A DNA stretch of 64,000 nucleotides. Origin: Denitromonas ohlonensis (GTDB taxonomy: Bacteria; Pseudomonadota; Gammaproteobacteria; Burkholderiales; Rhodocyclaceae). The notes under the pieces are model-generated. The model ran no database searches. It had not been told where the DNA came from and worked only from the letters and a program-made list of their open reading frames with translations. The position numbers and the translations under genes are program-made. Each line of letters starts with the position of its first letter. Position 1 is the first letter of the stretch. The stretch lies in the NCBI RefSeq assembly GCF_007625205.1, contig NZ_VMNI01000017.1:39186-103185 (forward strand). The letters run 5' to 3'. Positions 40,807-50,251 of this stretch are shown one piece after another.

Positions 40807-42135
40807 TTAAGCGAATGTGTCGATCATTCCTTCGCCGCGCTGCAGCCAGGGGCCGCCGCGTGACATCAAATTTTCCTGTGCGACGTCGGCGCCGCGCGCA
40901 TTGCCCGCGTGTCCTTGCCCACGTCCGGATTCGCCATTGGCGTCCCGGTTTGCCGTGTTGACGTTGCTGTCGGTCAGCGTCACGCCGGCCTGTTCGAGCA
41001 TCTCGCGCAGGCGCGGCATGGCTTGTTCCAGCGCTTCGCGGGCCGCCGGCGTGGCGGCTGTGAATTGAGCGGTGGTGGTGTCGCCGGTGACGGTGAGCGA
41101 GATTTCCAGCTTGCCCAGGTGGGGCGGCGTGAGAATCAACTCGGCTTTGCTGTTGTTCTGACCAACCAGCCATAACACCCGGTTGGCCACGGCATCCCCC
41201 CAGGTGGCGTCGCTGGCTGGCGTGCCGACATGAACGGGCAGTGCGGCCTGCGCGGCTTGCGGGCGGTCGGCAGCGGGCACTTGAACACCGCCCATGGCGG
41301 CGTTCAGTGCAGAGCTGCCCATATTGCCCGGCATGCTGGATGACTCGGTCGTGAGCGCGCCGACGCGGTCGCCGCGCGGGGCGGTGTTGGCGGCCAGCAG
41401 CTCGGCGAAGCGGCCCGGGCGGGCTTGGGCAGTGGGCGCCGCGCTTGGGGCATCGTCGGCGGTGGTGGCGGTCAGGCCGGTGCTTGGTTCGGCGGTGCTT
41501 GTGGCGGCTTTGGGGTGGTGCGCCTGGCCGTTCAGGCTCGGTGTGTCGCCGCGGGTGGTGCGGGCCAGCACGGGTTGATCGGTGCTGTCGGCATCCACGG
41601 CAGCTTGCGCATCGGCGGCGACGGCGGGGCTTGCCGTGACGGCGGCAAGCGCTGCCGGTGTGGCGGCAAGCGCTGCCGCAGGTACGGCGTTGGCCGGGTC
41701 GCCGCTGGCGCTGATGAGTGTGGCCTCGGCCTCGGCGTCGATGGCTTGCGCGTCGGTGACCGCTGTTGCCGTGGTCGCGTTTGCGACAGCCGTGGTGTCG
41801 GTTGTTGCTTGTGTATTGGCCGCTGCCTCAGTGCGTGCGCCGGCCTCGGCGTCTTTCGGCTTGGTGGGCGCCGTATTCTGGCGAGCCTCGGACGGGGCCG
41901 CGGGCTTGGCCGGCGCGTGCGGGCCGCGTGAGGGTTCGGGTGTGGCGGGGCGCTGCGCTGCGCTGCGGTCAACCGCTCGCTCTGCCGGGCGCTCGGGCGC
42001 TTTCATTTTCTGGTCGAGCGTGCTGGAGAAGGAGGGGGTGCTGGCATCGGCTGCGTTGCGCTCGCGTGCGGACGCGTTTCGCGTCGTGGCGGAACTGAGC
42101 AACTGCGACAGGGAGGAATTCGCCATTTCAGGCAT
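40807..42135 (-). CDS. fliK: Flagellar hook-length control protein FliK
   Basis: 442 residues, AAGGA before ATG 42135. The N-terminal 290 residues are extremely Ala/Thr/Pro-rich and of low complexity, as in FliK rulers. The conserved C-terminal domain begins near ATWGDAVANRVLWLVGQNNSKAELILTPPHLGKLEISLTVTGDTTTAQFTA, the substrate-switch domain, and is followed by a flexible Gly/Asn-rich tail. FliK is secreted and measures the hook. It is the last gene of fliFGHIJK; a dyad and a promoter-like element follow before fliL. Confidence 0.94.
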   Translation of the reverse strand: MPEMANSSLSQLLSSATTRNASARERNAADASTPSFSSTLDQKMKAPERPAERAVDRSAAQRPATPEPSRGPHAPAKPAAPSEARQNTAPTKPKDAEAGARTEAAANTQATTDTTAVANATTATAVTDAQAIDAEAEATLISASGDPANAVPAAALAATPAALAAVTASPAVAADAQAAVDADSTDQPVLARTTRGDTPSLNGQAHHPKAATSTAEPSTGLTATTADDAPSAAPTAQARPGRFAELLAANTAPRGDRVGALTTESSSMPGNMGSSALNAAMGGVQVPAADRPQAAQAALPVHVGTPASDATWGDAVANRVLWLVGQNNSKAELILTPPHLGKLEISLTVTGDTTTAQFTAATPAAREALEQAMPRLREMLEQAGVTLTDSNVNTANRDANGESGRGQGHAGNARGADVAQENLMSRGGPWLQRGEGMIDTFA

Positions 42136-42193
42136 CGCCGTCTTCCTTGAGTGGAATGTTCAGGCGATCTGTTGCAAGCCCCGTGCCAGTGGC

Positions 42194-42643
42194 TCAGCTG
42201 TCCTGGTGGCGATCCCGATGTTGCTTGCTGGCGTGCTCGTCGGTGGCGTGTTGCTCGCGACGAGACTCGATGCGCGCTTCCTTGGCCACATGGCGTTGGG
42301 ACAGCGTGTCGAAGGCTTTCACCTTGTTGCGCTGATCCATCCATGCCTTCTGGCCATGGGCCGTACTCTTGCGTGCCTGTTCGACGACTGCGCGTTGGGC
42401 GCTGACGGCTTCATCCAGCTTGTTGATGAACAGGCTGAAGTTACGCCAGGCGTCCGGTCCGATTCCCTCGCTACAGGCTTCCTGGAAGCGCTGCTGGTAT
42501 TCGGCGCGGTAGTTTTCGAGCAGTTCGAGCTTTCGACAGTCCTCGGTTTCACCGGCAATCAACTCACCCAGACGGCGCGCGGCGCCATCCATGCGGTTGT
42601 TGGCCAGGTCCAGCAGGGGCTGCAACGGAAACGTCTTGCTCAT
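42194..42643 (-). CDS. fliJ: Flagellar export chaperone / ATPase stalk protein FliJ
   Basis: 149 residues forming a long two-helix coiled coil (PLQPLLDLANNRMDGAARRLGELIAGETEDCRKLELLENYRAEYQQRF...) with a charged His/Arg-rich tail. Size and position directly after fliI identify FliJ, which inserts into the FliI hexamer and links it to FlhA. The 109-bp gap to fliI shows no gene or clear signal. Confidence 0.92.
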   Translation of the reverse strand: MSKTFPLQPLLDLANNRMDGAARRLGELIAGETEDCRKLELLENYRAEYQQRFQEACSEGIGPDAWRNFSLFINKLDEAVSAQRAVVEQARKSTAHGQKAWMDQRNKVKAFDTLSQRHVAKEARIESRREQHATDEHASKQHRDRHQDS

Positions 42644-42752
42644 CCACGTTCTCCGATGCGCGGTCGGCGCTGTGCGCTTTCCGCAACAGGGCTTACGGTT
42701 CGGGGGGCGAAATCTTTAGGGGCTGATTCCGTCCTGGGCGACAAGATGAGTA

Positions 42753-44156
42753 TCACACCTCGTCGCCAAAGAGTGTGTGTAAGTTTGCCACGGCGGCGTC
42801 GAAGCCTTCACGTTCATCGATGCCTTGCTGCAAGAAGGCTTCGAGTGCGGGGTAGGCTTCGACGGCTTGATCGAGCACCGGATCGGCGCCGGCCTGGTAG
42901 GCACCCACGGCGATCAGGTCGCGAGAGCGCTGGTAGCGGGAGAACAGCAGCTTGAAGCGGCGCACATGCTCGAAGTGGCTGGGCTTGACCAGATTGTGCA
43001 TGGCCCGGCTGATGGACTGCTCGATGTCGATGGCCGGGTAGTGGCCCTGGTCGGCCAGGGTGCGCGAGAGCACGATGTGGCCGTCGAGAATCGCGCGGGC
43101 GGCGTCGGCGATGGGGTCTTGCTGGTCGTCGCCTTCGGTGAGCACGGTGTAGAAGGCGGTGATCGAGCCGCCTTCGTCGGGGCCGTTGCCGGCGCGTTCG
43201 ACCAAGGCCGGCAGGCGGGCGAACACCGAGGGCGGATAGCCGCGGGTGACGGGCGGCTCGCCGATGGCGAGGGCGATTTCGCGCTGGGCCATGGCGTAGC
43301 GGGTGAGTGAGTCCATGATCAGCAGCACTTGCTTGCCCTGGTCGCGGAAGTACTCGGCGATGGTGGTGGCGTAGGCGGCGCCTTGCAGGCGCATCAGCGG
43401 GCTGGTGTCGGCGGGGGCGGCCACCACCACCGAACGCGCACGGCCTTCGGCGCCGAGGTTCTGCTCGATGAATTCCTTCACCTCGCGGCCCCGTTCGCCG
43501 ATCAGCCCGACCACGATCACATCGGCCTTGGTGTAGCGCGCCATCATGCCGATGAGCACCGACTTACCCACGCCGGAGCCGGCAAACAGACCCATCCGCT
43601 GGCCACGGCCGACGGTGAGCAGGGCGTTGATGGCGCGGATGCCGACGTCGAGTGACTGGGCAATCGGTGCGCGTTGCAGCGGGTTGATCGGGCGGCTCTG
43701 GAGCGAGCGGGTGTCTTCGGTGTCGATGGGGCCGAGGCCGTCGAGCGGACGGCCGGCGCCGTCGACCACGCGCCCGAGCAGGGAGTCGTCGATCGGCAGG
43801 TGCTTGGCGCGGTCGGAGGCGCGCCGGCGTGGCACGGTGCGCTGGCCGGCGACGAGGCGCGGCTGCACCGGCTCCATCGGTAGCACTTGCGCGCCTGGGG
43901 CGAGGCCGAAGATGTCATCGGTTGGCATCATGAAGATGCGCTCGCCGTGAAAACCGACCACCTCGGCTTCGACCGAGCCGCCGCCGGGCACCACGATGCG
44001 GCAGCCCGAGCCGAGCGGCAGCTTGAGCCCGGCCGCCTCCATGACCAGCCCGTTGATGCGGGTGAGCCGGCCGGAGAGCTGGAAGGGGCTGTTGGCGGCG
44101 GCGAGGCGTTTGCCGTCGGCCAGCACATGGCGCCAGGTTTCGGTGTGACGTTCCAT
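42753..44156 (-). CDS. fliI: Flagellum-specific ATPase FliI
   Basis: 467 residues. Walker [16 protein letters not shown], Walker [27 protein letters not shown] and the type III ATPase block [20 protein letters not shown] are complete. The N-terminal barrel carries [16 protein letters not shown]. FliI powers unloading of export cargo at the gate. Its start overlaps the last base of fliH, so translation is coupled. Confidence 0.97.
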   Translation of the reverse strand: MERHTETWRHVLADGKRLAAANSPFQLSGRLTRINGLVMEAAGLKLPLGSGCRIVVPGGGSVEAEVVGFHGERIFMMPTDDIFGLAPGAQVLPMEPVQPRLVAGQRTVPRRRASDRAKHLPIDDSLLGRVVDGAGRPLDGLGPIDTEDTRSLQSRPINPLQRAPIAQSLDVGIRAINALLTVGRGQRMGLFAGSGVGKSVLIGMMARYTKADVIVVGLIGERGREVKEFIEQNLGAEGRARSVVVAAPADTSPLMRLQGAAYATTIAEYFRDQGKQVLLIMDSLTRYAMAQREIALAIGEPPVTRGYPPSVFARLPALVERAGNGPDEGGSITAFYTVLTEGDDQQDPIADAARAILDGHIVLSRTLADQGHYPAIDIEQSISRAMHNLVKPSHFEHVRRFKLLFSRYQRSRDLIAVGAYQAGADPVLDQAVEAYPALEAFLQQGIDEREGFDAAVANLHTLFGDEV

Positions 44157-44833
44157 CAGTCTTTCGGATCCCAGCGGATGTCGTCGGCGTTCATGGTTTC
44201 CATGATGCGCCGCCAGCGGGTCTGCACGGTGGCGTCGACCATCGCGCCTTCGGCTTCGATGGTGCAGCCGCCGCGGGTGAGGGCGTCGTCCTCGTAGATG
44301 CGGTGTTCGTGGTGGCTCATCTGCTCGCCGAGGTATTCGCGCACCAGCGCGGCATCGTCCGGATGAACATGAATCGTCGCGCGCACCTGCGGCAGTTGCT
44401 GCAGCGCCTCGCGGACGAGATCGACGATGTTTTCCGGATGCGCGGCAATGCTGCGCTTGACCATCTGGGCGGTCATTTCGATGGCCAGGGCGACAATCTC
44501 TTCGGCCACGTCCTGATCGACCTGCTTGAGCGCGGTGTCGAGGTTTTCGACCAGCGTGTGCAGTTGCAGCGCCTCCATCCGGCCGCGGGCGGTGCCTTCT
44601 TCGTAGCCGGCGGCGTAACCGTCCTTGTGGGCGGCATCGTGGATTTTCTCGATGTCGTCGGCGGTCGGCAGCTTGAAGGCGGGTGTCTCCGGTTCTGGGA
44701 CTGACGCTGGGGTTGTGGCGCTCGGCTCAAGCGGCTCGGGCTCGGACTCAGGTTCCGACTCCGGCTCGCGGGCGTCAAAACTGGGCGGCTCCCAGCGGCG
44801 GTAAGCACCGACGGCCTGGTGGCGAAAGCTCAT
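44156..44833 (-). CDS. fliH: Flagellar export ATPase regulator FliH
   Basis: 225 residues. The N-terminus keeps the aromatic pattern [11 protein letters not shown] that contacts the export gate, then an acidic Pro/Glu repeat region ([15 protein letters not shown]). A Gly/Ala-rich heptad segment ([23 protein letters not shown]) corresponds to the GxxxG stalk, and the C-terminal domain binds FliI. It lies between fliG (12 bp) and fliI in canonical order. Confidence 0.94.
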   Translation of the reverse strand: MSFRHQAVGAYRRWEPPSFDAREPESEPESEPEPLEPSATTPASVPEPETPAFKLPTADDIEKIHDAAHKDGYAAGYEEGTARGRMEALQLHTLVENLDTALKQVDQDVAEEIVALAIEMTAQMVKRSIAAHPENIVDLVREALQQLPQVRATIHVHPDDAALVREYLGEQMSHHEHRIYEDDALTRGGCTIEAEGAMVDATVQTRWRRIMETMNADDIRWDPKD

Positions 44834-44845
44834 GCCCGTGGTCCT

Positions 44846-45844
44846 TTAAACGAAGGCATCGTCGCCGCCTTTGCCGCCGAGCATGATCTGGCCTTCCTCT
44901 GCCAGACGGCGCACGATCTTGAGGATCTCCTTCTGCTCGCCCTCGACCTCGGACAGGCGCACCGGGCCGCGCGATTCGAGGTCTTCGCGCAGCATTTCGG
45001 CCGCGCGCTGAGACATGTTCTTGAAGATCTTTTCACGCAACTCGGCCTGGGCGCCCTTGAGTGCGACCACCAGCGAGTCGGACTGCACTTCGCGCAGCAG
45101 GGTCTGGATGCCGCGGTCGTCGATGTCCATCAGGTTGTCGAAGACGAACATCTCGTCGAGGATCTTCTGCGCCAGATCCGGGTCGTATTCGCGCACGTTG
45201 TCGATGATCGCGGTCTCGGCCGCGGCGCCGACAAAGTTGAGAATGTCGGCGGCGTGGCGTACGCCGCCCATGGCCGCCTTCTTGACGTTGGATGCACCCG
45301 ACAGGGTGCGGGTGAGGGTGTCGTTGAGTTCCTTGAGCGCGGCCGGCTGCACGCCGTCCAGCGTGGCGATGCGCAGCAGCACGTCGTTGCGCAGGCGGTC
45401 GGTGAAGGCTTTCAGGATCTCGCCGGCCTGGTCGTTTTCCAGGTGCACCAAAATGGTGGCGATGATCTGCGGGTGTTCGTTCTTGATCAGGTCGGCCGCG
45501 GTGGCGGCGTCCATCCACTTGAGGCTTTCGATGCCGGCGGTGTCGGAGCCTTGCAGCACGCGCGAGATGATGTGCGCGGCGCGGTCGTCGCCCAGCGCCT
45601 TGGTGAGCATGGCGCGGATCTGCTCTTCGTCGGCCTCGATCGGCGAGCCTTGCTCGCAGTGGGTTTCGAGCTCGTCGAGCAGGGGCTCGACCTTGCTGCG
45701 CGGGTGCGAAGGCAGCTTGGCCATGGCCATGCCGAGCTTCTGGACCTCTTTGGGGCCGAGAAACTTGAGCACCTCGGCCGCTTCGTCAGAGCCGAGCGAG
45801 AGCAGCAGCAGGGCGCTCTTTTCGAGTCCTTCTTCCGCGCTCAT
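44846..45844 (-). CDS. fliG: Flagellar motor switch protein FliG
   Basis: 332 residues. The N-terminal ALLLLSLGSDEAAEVLKFLGPKEVQKLGMAMAKL, the middle EHPQIIATILVHLENDQAGEILKAF (with EHPQ), and the C-terminal charged torque helix (QTLLREVQSDSLVVALKGAQAELREKIFKNMSQRAAEMLREDLESRGPVRLSEV) are all present. FliG couples stator force to the rotor. The start overlaps fliF by 4 bp (ATGA). Confidence 0.97.
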   Translation of the reverse strand: MSAEEGLEKSALLLLSLGSDEAAEVLKFLGPKEVQKLGMAMAKLPSHPRSKVEPLLDELETHCEQGSPIEADEEQIRAMLTKALGDDRAAHIISRVLQGSDTAGIESLKWMDAATAADLIKNEHPQIIATILVHLENDQAGEILKAFTDRLRNDVLLRIATLDGVQPAALKELNDTLTRTLSGASNVKKAAMGGVRHAADILNFVGAAAETAIIDNVREYDPDLAQKILDEMFVFDNLMDIDDRGIQTLLREVQSDSLVVALKGAQAELREKIFKNMSQRAAEMLREDLESRGPVRLSEVEGEQKEILKIVRRLAEEGQIMLGGKGGDDAFV

Positions 45845-47526
45845 TTGCGCGCCTCCTCATTGACGCCCATCCATTCCTTGATCATGTTGGCGACCAGCTT
45901 CGGGTTGTTCTTGGCGGTTTCGCGCGCCTGAGCCAGCTTGGCTTCGTAGCTGTTTTTCTGCCGCGCCGACTCGGAGAGCGTCACCTCCTCACCCTCTTCA
46001 TCGTAGGTCCTTTCGCCGGCCGCGGCGCCCGGTGTGGCGTCTTCTTCGTCGCCTGCGGGCGGTGGGGTGAGGGTTTTGAGCAGCGGCTTGATGACCCCGA
46101 ACGCCACATAGGCGAGCACGGCGAGCACGATCAGGTAGCGCAGCGCCTGTTTGCCGATGTCGATGATCTCGGGGTCTTTCCACAGCGGCAGTTCGGGCAG
46201 TGTTTCGGTGATGCCGGCGGCAAATTCGGTGTTGGCCACGTTGAGGCTGTCGCCGCGCTCGGCGTTGAAGCCCATGGCTTCGCGCACCAGATTGTTGATG
46301 CGGGCGATCTCTTCGTCCGACAAGGGCGTCGTGGTCTCTTTGCCATTCTTGTCGGTGACGGTGCGGTGGTTGAGCACCACGGCGACCGACAGCCGGCGGA
46401 TCGCACCGGTTGCGCGCGTGGTGTGCGAAATGGTGCGATCCACCTCGTAGTTGGTGGTGCCGCTGGCGTTGCGGGTGAGGAAGTTGCCATCGGCGGCCGC
46501 GCCGGCGCCACCGACTGCCGGGTTGGTGATCGGTGCCGTGGCCGGCACGGGCGGCTGATTGGTGAGGGCGCCGGGGATGCCCTTGGCGCCTGGGTCGCGG
46601 GTCAGCACCTCGTTGCTTTGTTGCGAGCGGATCGCCTGCTGCGGCGAGGGGTTGGGTTTGTAGATCTCGTCGGTTTGCTCGACCCGGTTGAAGTCGACAT
46701 CGGCGGTCACTTGGGCGCGGAAATTGCCTTTGCCGACCATGGGCTCGATGATTGTTTCGATCCGCCGCACATACGCCGACTCAATATCTTCCACATAGCG
46801 CAGTTGCGTCGGGTCCAGGCCGGCGACACGCATCGGGTCATTCGAATCGGTCAGCAGCTTGCCGGTTTCATCGATGACGCTGACGCTCTCGTTGCTCATG
46901 TTCGGCACGCTGGAGGACACCAGATGCACAATGCCGGCGACCTTGGCGCCATCCAGATTGCGGCCCGCGCGCAGATTGACGAACACCGAGGCGGTCGGCT
47001 TTTGCTGGTCGCGCAAGAAGGCGCTGCGCTTGGGGATGGCCAGGTGCACCCGCGCGTTGGCGACCGAGCCGATCGCCTGAATGGTGCGCGCCAGCTCGCC
47101 TTCGAGCGCGCGCTGGTAGTTCATCTGCTCATGAAACTGTGACACACCGAGTTTCTGGTTCTCCATCAGCTCGAAGCCGACCATGCCGCCGCGTGGCAAG
47201 CCCTGGGCGGCCAATTGCAGGCGGATGTCGTGCACCCGGTCGCTGGGCACCATGATTGCGCCACCGCCCGGCGTAAATTTGTAGGGCACGTTCTGCGCCT
47301 GGAGTGAGGTCACGATGGCGCCGCCGTCGCGCTCTTCCAGATTGGAGAACAGCACGGCGTAGCTGGACGACTGGTTCCACAGCAGCACGCCGACAACCAG
47401 CGCAATGGCGGCTGCCACGGCGGCCAGCAGCGCCATTTTCTGGCGCCCGGGCATGGCGCTGAAGTTTTCGAACGCGTGCTGTATCGGGGAGCCCGGTACG
47501 GTAGCGGCATTTTGTGCGGTGGCCAT
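45841..47526 (-). CDS. fliF: Flagellar MS-ring protein FliF
   Basis: 561 residues, GAAGGA before ATG 47526. Two membrane spans (MALLAAVAAAIALVVGVLLW near the N-terminus and ALRYLIVLAVLAYVAFGVIKPLL near the C-terminus) enclose the periplasmic ring-building domains (YAVLFSNLEERDGGAIVTSLQAQNVPYKF and RARVHLAIPKRSAFLRDQQKPTASVFVNL). The C-terminal tail binds FliG. It is the first gene of the fliFGHIJK string, behind a sigma54-like promoter and an inverted repeat, and is divergent from fleS. Confidence 0.97.
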   Translation of the reverse strand: MATAQNAATVPGSPIQHAFENFSAMPGRQKMALLAAVAAAIALVVGVLLWNQSSSYAVLFSNLEERDGGAIVTSLQAQNVPYKFTPGGGAIMVPSDRVHDIRLQLAAQGLPRGGMVGFELMENQKLGVSQFHEQMNYQRALEGELARTIQAIGSVANARVHLAIPKRSAFLRDQQKPTASVFVNLRAGRNLDGAKVAGIVHLVSSSVPNMSNESVSVIDETGKLLTDSNDPMRVAGLDPTQLRYVEDIESAYVRRIETIIEPMVGKGNFRAQVTADVDFNRVEQTDEIYKPNPSPQQAIRSQQSNEVLTRDPGAKGIPGALTNQPPVPATAPITNPAVGGAGAAADGNFLTRNASGTTNYEVDRTISHTTRATGAIRRLSVAVVLNHRTVTDKNGKETTTPLSDEEIARINNLVREAMGFNAERGDSLNVANTEFAAGITETLPELPLWKDPEIIDIGKQALRYLIVLAVLAYVAFGVIKPLLKTLTPPPAGDEEDATPGAAAGERTYDEEGEEVTLSESARQKNSYEAKLAQARETAKNNPKLVANMIKEWMGVNEEARK

Positions 47527-47565
47527 TGCTTCGGTCCTTCACGGAATCGCTTTGACGGATGAGAC

Positions 47566-47580
47566 GCATTGTCTGCGCCA
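47566..47580 (-). promoter_or_regulatory. Sigma54-type promoter for fliFGHIJK
   Basis: On the minus strand TGGCGCAGACAATGC has GG and GC separated by 10 bases; the -12 element is ATGC instead of TTGC. The start would be near 47554, leaving a leader of about 28 bases to the fliF ATG. Confidence 0.65.
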
Positions 47581-47606
47581 AGACGGAAAAGCTTAGGCAG
47601 AATAAG

Positions 47607-47621
47607 CGGCAGTTTTTGCCG
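47607..47621. promoter_or_regulatory. CGGCA-N5-TGCCG inverted repeat between fliF and fleS
   Basis: The dyad CGGCA-GTTTT-TGCCG lies about 27 bp upstream of the fliF sigma54 element, and another half-site (TTGCCG) follows at 47627-47632. The same dyad is found before fliO and twice within fleR. It is a candidate site for FleR or another sigma54 activator. Confidence 0.55.
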
Positions 47622-47698
47622 CCTATTTGCCGCCTCTAAACACAAGGTCCACCCGTAGGCTTCGCACTGTGGAAAAGCGTCTACCTACCGAACCTGTC

Positions 47699-48826
47699 AT
47701 GAACGAGACCGCCGCGCCGTCGCTTGACGCCGCCCAGCTGGCCGAAGCCTTTGCCCTGTTCAACCGCGCCTCGGCCGAGCTGACCGATGCCTATGCCGGC
47801 TTGCAGGGGCAGGTCGGGCAGCTCAACGAGCGCCTGTCGGTCTTGATGGGCGCCTTGCCGGCCGGCGTGCTGGTGCTCGACCGTCAGGGCACCGTGTTGC
47901 AAGCTAACCGCGCCGCGCGGGACTGGCTTGGCGAATCCATCGAGGGCATGGCCTGGAGCGCGCTGGCCCAGCGGCTGGCGGCCACCGAAACCCCGGGCGA
48001 ACTGGAACTGGGCGAGGGCGAGGCGGCGCGTCGTATCGCCATGTCGTCCACGCATCTGGAGTCGGGCGAGGGCAGTATCGTGCTGATAAACGACGTCACC
48101 CACACCCACCGCATGCAACGCGAGGCCGAGCGCAACGCGCGCCTGGCGGCCATGGGCGAGATGGTGGCGGGTCTGGCGCACCAGCTGCGCACGCCCTTGT
48201 CGGCGGCGCTCTTGTATACCGCCACGCTGGGCAAGGGGCAGCTGCCGGAGTCCGAACGCGGCCGCATCGCCGACCGCGCCGTCGAGCGCCTGCGCCACCT
48301 CGAACGCCTGATCCGCGACATGCTGCTGTTTGCCCGTGGCGACTGCCTCGGCCGCGAGCCGGTGCCGGTGTGCGCGCTGACCGAAGAGCTGACCCACACG
48401 CTGGAGCCCATCGCCCGTCAGCGCGAGATCGAATTCACCCATGCCTGCGAGTGCGGCACCACGCGACTGGTGGCCGACCGCAAGGCGCTGGCCGGCGCGC
48501 TCACCAATCTGCTCGAGAACGCCCTGCAGTTCACCCCGGCCGGCGGCAAGGTGAGCCTGCGCGCCACGCGCGACGCCGAGCAGGTGAGCTTTGTGGTTGA
48601 AGACACCGGCGCGGGGATTTCCGCCGATCAGCAGCAACGTCTTTTTGAGCCCTTCTTCACCACCCGCGCCGAAGGCACTGGCCTGGGCCTGGCGATTGCC
48701 CGTGGTGTCGCGCGCGCCCATGGTGGCGATATCGACCTGGTCTCCCGGCCCGGCGAGGGCACCCGATTCCGGCTGGTGGTCCCGCTGACCGCCGGCGACA
48801 CCGTTGACGAGAATACCCATGAGTGA
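47699..48826 (+). CDS. fleS: Flagellar sensor histidine kinase FleS (FlrB)
   Basis: 375 residues from ATG 47699; GTG 47669 is an alternative in-frame start. No membrane span is present, so the kinase is cytosolic. After a short coiled coil comes a PAS-like domain (LMGALPAGVLVLDRQGTVLQANRAARDWLG), then HisKA with the phospho-acceptor in GLAHQLRTPLSAALLY and HATPase boxes (NLLENALQFTPAG, VEDTGAGIS, TGLGLAIARG). This is the FleS/FlrB architecture that drives class III flagellar genes. It overlaps fleR by 8 bp. Confidence 0.93.
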   Translation: MNETAAPSLDAAQLAEAFALFNRASAELTDAYAGLQGQVGQLNERLSVLMGALPAGVLVLDRQGTVLQANRAARDWLGESIEGMAWSALAQRLAATETPGELELGEGEAARRIAMSSTHLESGEGSIVLINDVTHTHRMQREAERNARLAAMGEMVAGLAHQLRTPLSAALLYTATLGKGQLPESERGRIADRAVERLRHLERLIRDMLLFARGDCLGREPVPVCALTEELTHTLEPIARQREIEFTHACECGTTRLVADRKALAGALTNLLENALQFTPAGGKVSLRATRDAEQVSFVVEDTGAGISADQQQRLFEPFFTTRAEGTGLGLAIARGVARAHGGDIDLVSRPGEGTRFRLVVPLTAGDTVDENTHE

Positions 48827-50183
48827 GCCCTTGAACCTCCTGCTGGTCGAAGATGACGCCGCACTGCGCGACGCCGTCACGCTGATCCTCGAACTCGAAG
48901 GCCATGTCGTGACCGCCGTCGATGGCGGCCCCGCGGCGCTCGAAGCGCTCGGGCGCGGCGTCTTCAACCTCGTCATCAGTGATCTCAAAATGGAGCCCAT
49001 GGACGGCCTCACGCTGCTCGGCGAGATCCGCGCGCGACTGCCGCAATTGCCGGTGATGCTGATGACCGCTTTCGGCGATGTCGAAAAAGCCGTGGCCGCC
49101 ATGCAGGGCGGGGCGTGCGACTTTCTGCTCAAGCCCTTCGAACCCGATGCCTTGCACGCCCATGTGCGCCGCTACGCCGCCGTGTCGGTCAGCGACAGCG
49201 GCACCATCGCCGAAGACCCACGCACCCGCGAGCTGCTCAGTCTGGCCGCGCGTGTGGCCGGCACCGACGCCACCGTGATGCTCTCGGGCGAATCCGGTAC
49301 CGGCAAGGAAGTCTTCGCGCGCTACATTCACAATCACTCACCGCGCAAAGCCAAGCCCTTCGTGGCCATCAACTGCGCGGCGATTCCCGACAACCTGCTC
49401 GAAGCCACTTTGTTCGGTCATGAAAAGGGCGCCTTCACCGGCGCGCACAGCGCCCAGGCCGGCAAGTTCGAACAGGCCGACGGCGGCACCTTGCTGCTGG
49501 ATGAAATTTCGGAGATGCCGCTCAGCCTGCAGGCCAAGCTGCTGCGCGTCTTGCAGGAGCGCGAAGTCGAGCGGGTGGGGGGCAAGAAACCGGTGCAACT
49601 TGATCTGCGCGTGCTCGCCACCAGCAACCGTGACATGGCCGCCGAAGTGGCCGCCGGGCGCTTCCGCGAAGACCTGTACTACCGGCTCAATGTTTTCCCG
49701 CTGCCGATTCCCGCGTTGCGCGAGCGGCCGGGCGACATCCTGCCGATGGCGCGACACTTTCTGTCGCGGCAAAGTGAGCGGCTGGGCAGCCAGGCGGTGA
49801 TCGACGATGACGCCGCCGAGCTGATGCGCGCCCACCCGTGGCCGGGCAACGCCCGCGAGCTCGACAACGCCATGCAGCGCGCGCTGATTCTGGCCACTGG
49901 CGGCGTGATTCGCGCCGACACGCTGCGCCTGTGCCTGGGCAGCAGCACGCCGCGACCGCCGGCAAGTGCTGCCGCCGAACCGGCAAATATTGCCGCTTTG
50001 GGCGCGTCTGCCGCGTCCGGCACCAGCAGCAACATGAAAGACCTGGAGCGCGAGCACATTCTCGGCACGCTCAAGGCCATGGGCGGCTCACGCAAGAAAG
50101 CTGTTGAAAAGCTTGGCATTTCTGAGCGCACCTTGCGCTACAAATTGCAGCAGTACCGGGAAGAGGGCTACCCTGTCGACTGA
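48819..50183 (+). CDS. fleR: Flagellar sigma54-dependent response regulator FleR (FlrC)
   Basis: 454 residues from ATG 48819, inside the end of fleS. The receiver domain has the acidic pair in LLLVEDDAAL and phospho-Asp in VISDLKMEPMDG. The AAA+ domain has Walker A SGESGTGKE, the sigma54-contact loop EKGAFTGAHS and RVLQEREVERVGGKK. A Pro/Ala-rich linker precedes the Fis-type HTH (GSRKKAVEKLGISERTLRYKLQQYREEG). FleR, phosphorylated by FleS, activates sigma54 flagellar promoters. Two copies of the CGGCA-N5-TGCCG dyad lie in the linker coding sequence, upstream of fliE. Confidence 0.95.
   Translation: MSEPLNLLLVEDDAALRDAVTLILELEGHVVTAVDGGPAALEALGRGVFNLVISDLKMEPMDGLTLLGEIRARLPQLPVMLMTAFGDVEKAVAAMQGGACDFLLKPFEPDALHAHVRRYAAVSVSDSGTIAEDPRTRELLSLAARVAGTDATVMLSGESGTGKEVFARYIHNHSPRKAKPFVAINCAAIPDNLLEATLFGHEKGAFTGAHSAQAGKFEQADGGTLLLDEISEMPLSLQAKLLRVLQEREVERVGGKKPVQLDLRVLATSNRDMAAEVAAGRFREDLYYRLNVFPLPIPALRERPGDILPMARHFLSRQSERLGSQAVIDDDAAELMRAHPWPGNARELDNAMQRALILATGGVIRADTLRLCLGSSTPRPPASAAAEPANIAALGASAASGTSSNMKDLEREHILGTLKAMGGSRKKAVEKLGISERTLRYKLQQYREEGYPVD
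49960..49995. promoter_or_regulatory. Tandem CGGCA-N5-TGCCG dyads inside fleR
   Basis: CGGCA-AGTGC-TGCCG (49960-49974) and CGGCA-AATAT-TGCCG (49981-49995) have centres 21 bp apart, two helical turns, so they face the same side of the DNA. They lie about 200 bp upstream of the fliE sigma54 promoter, a fitting enhancer distance, within the poorly constrained linker of fleR. Confidence 0.5.
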
Positions 50184-50195
50184 GGGCGTCGGCAT

Positions 50196-50211
50196 GGCAT
50201 GCGCCTTGCTG
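50196..50211 (+). promoter_or_regulatory. Sigma54-type promoter for fliE
   Basis: TGGCATGCGCCTTGCT differs from the consensus TGGCACG-N4-TTGCW at one position only. GG (50197-50198) and GC (50209-50210) have 10-base spacing. Transcription would start near 50222, 30 bases before the fliE ATG. Confidence 0.85.
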
Positions 50212-50251
50212 ATAAGAAACCACCGATAGCGCAGGAATTGCTGGAACCACC

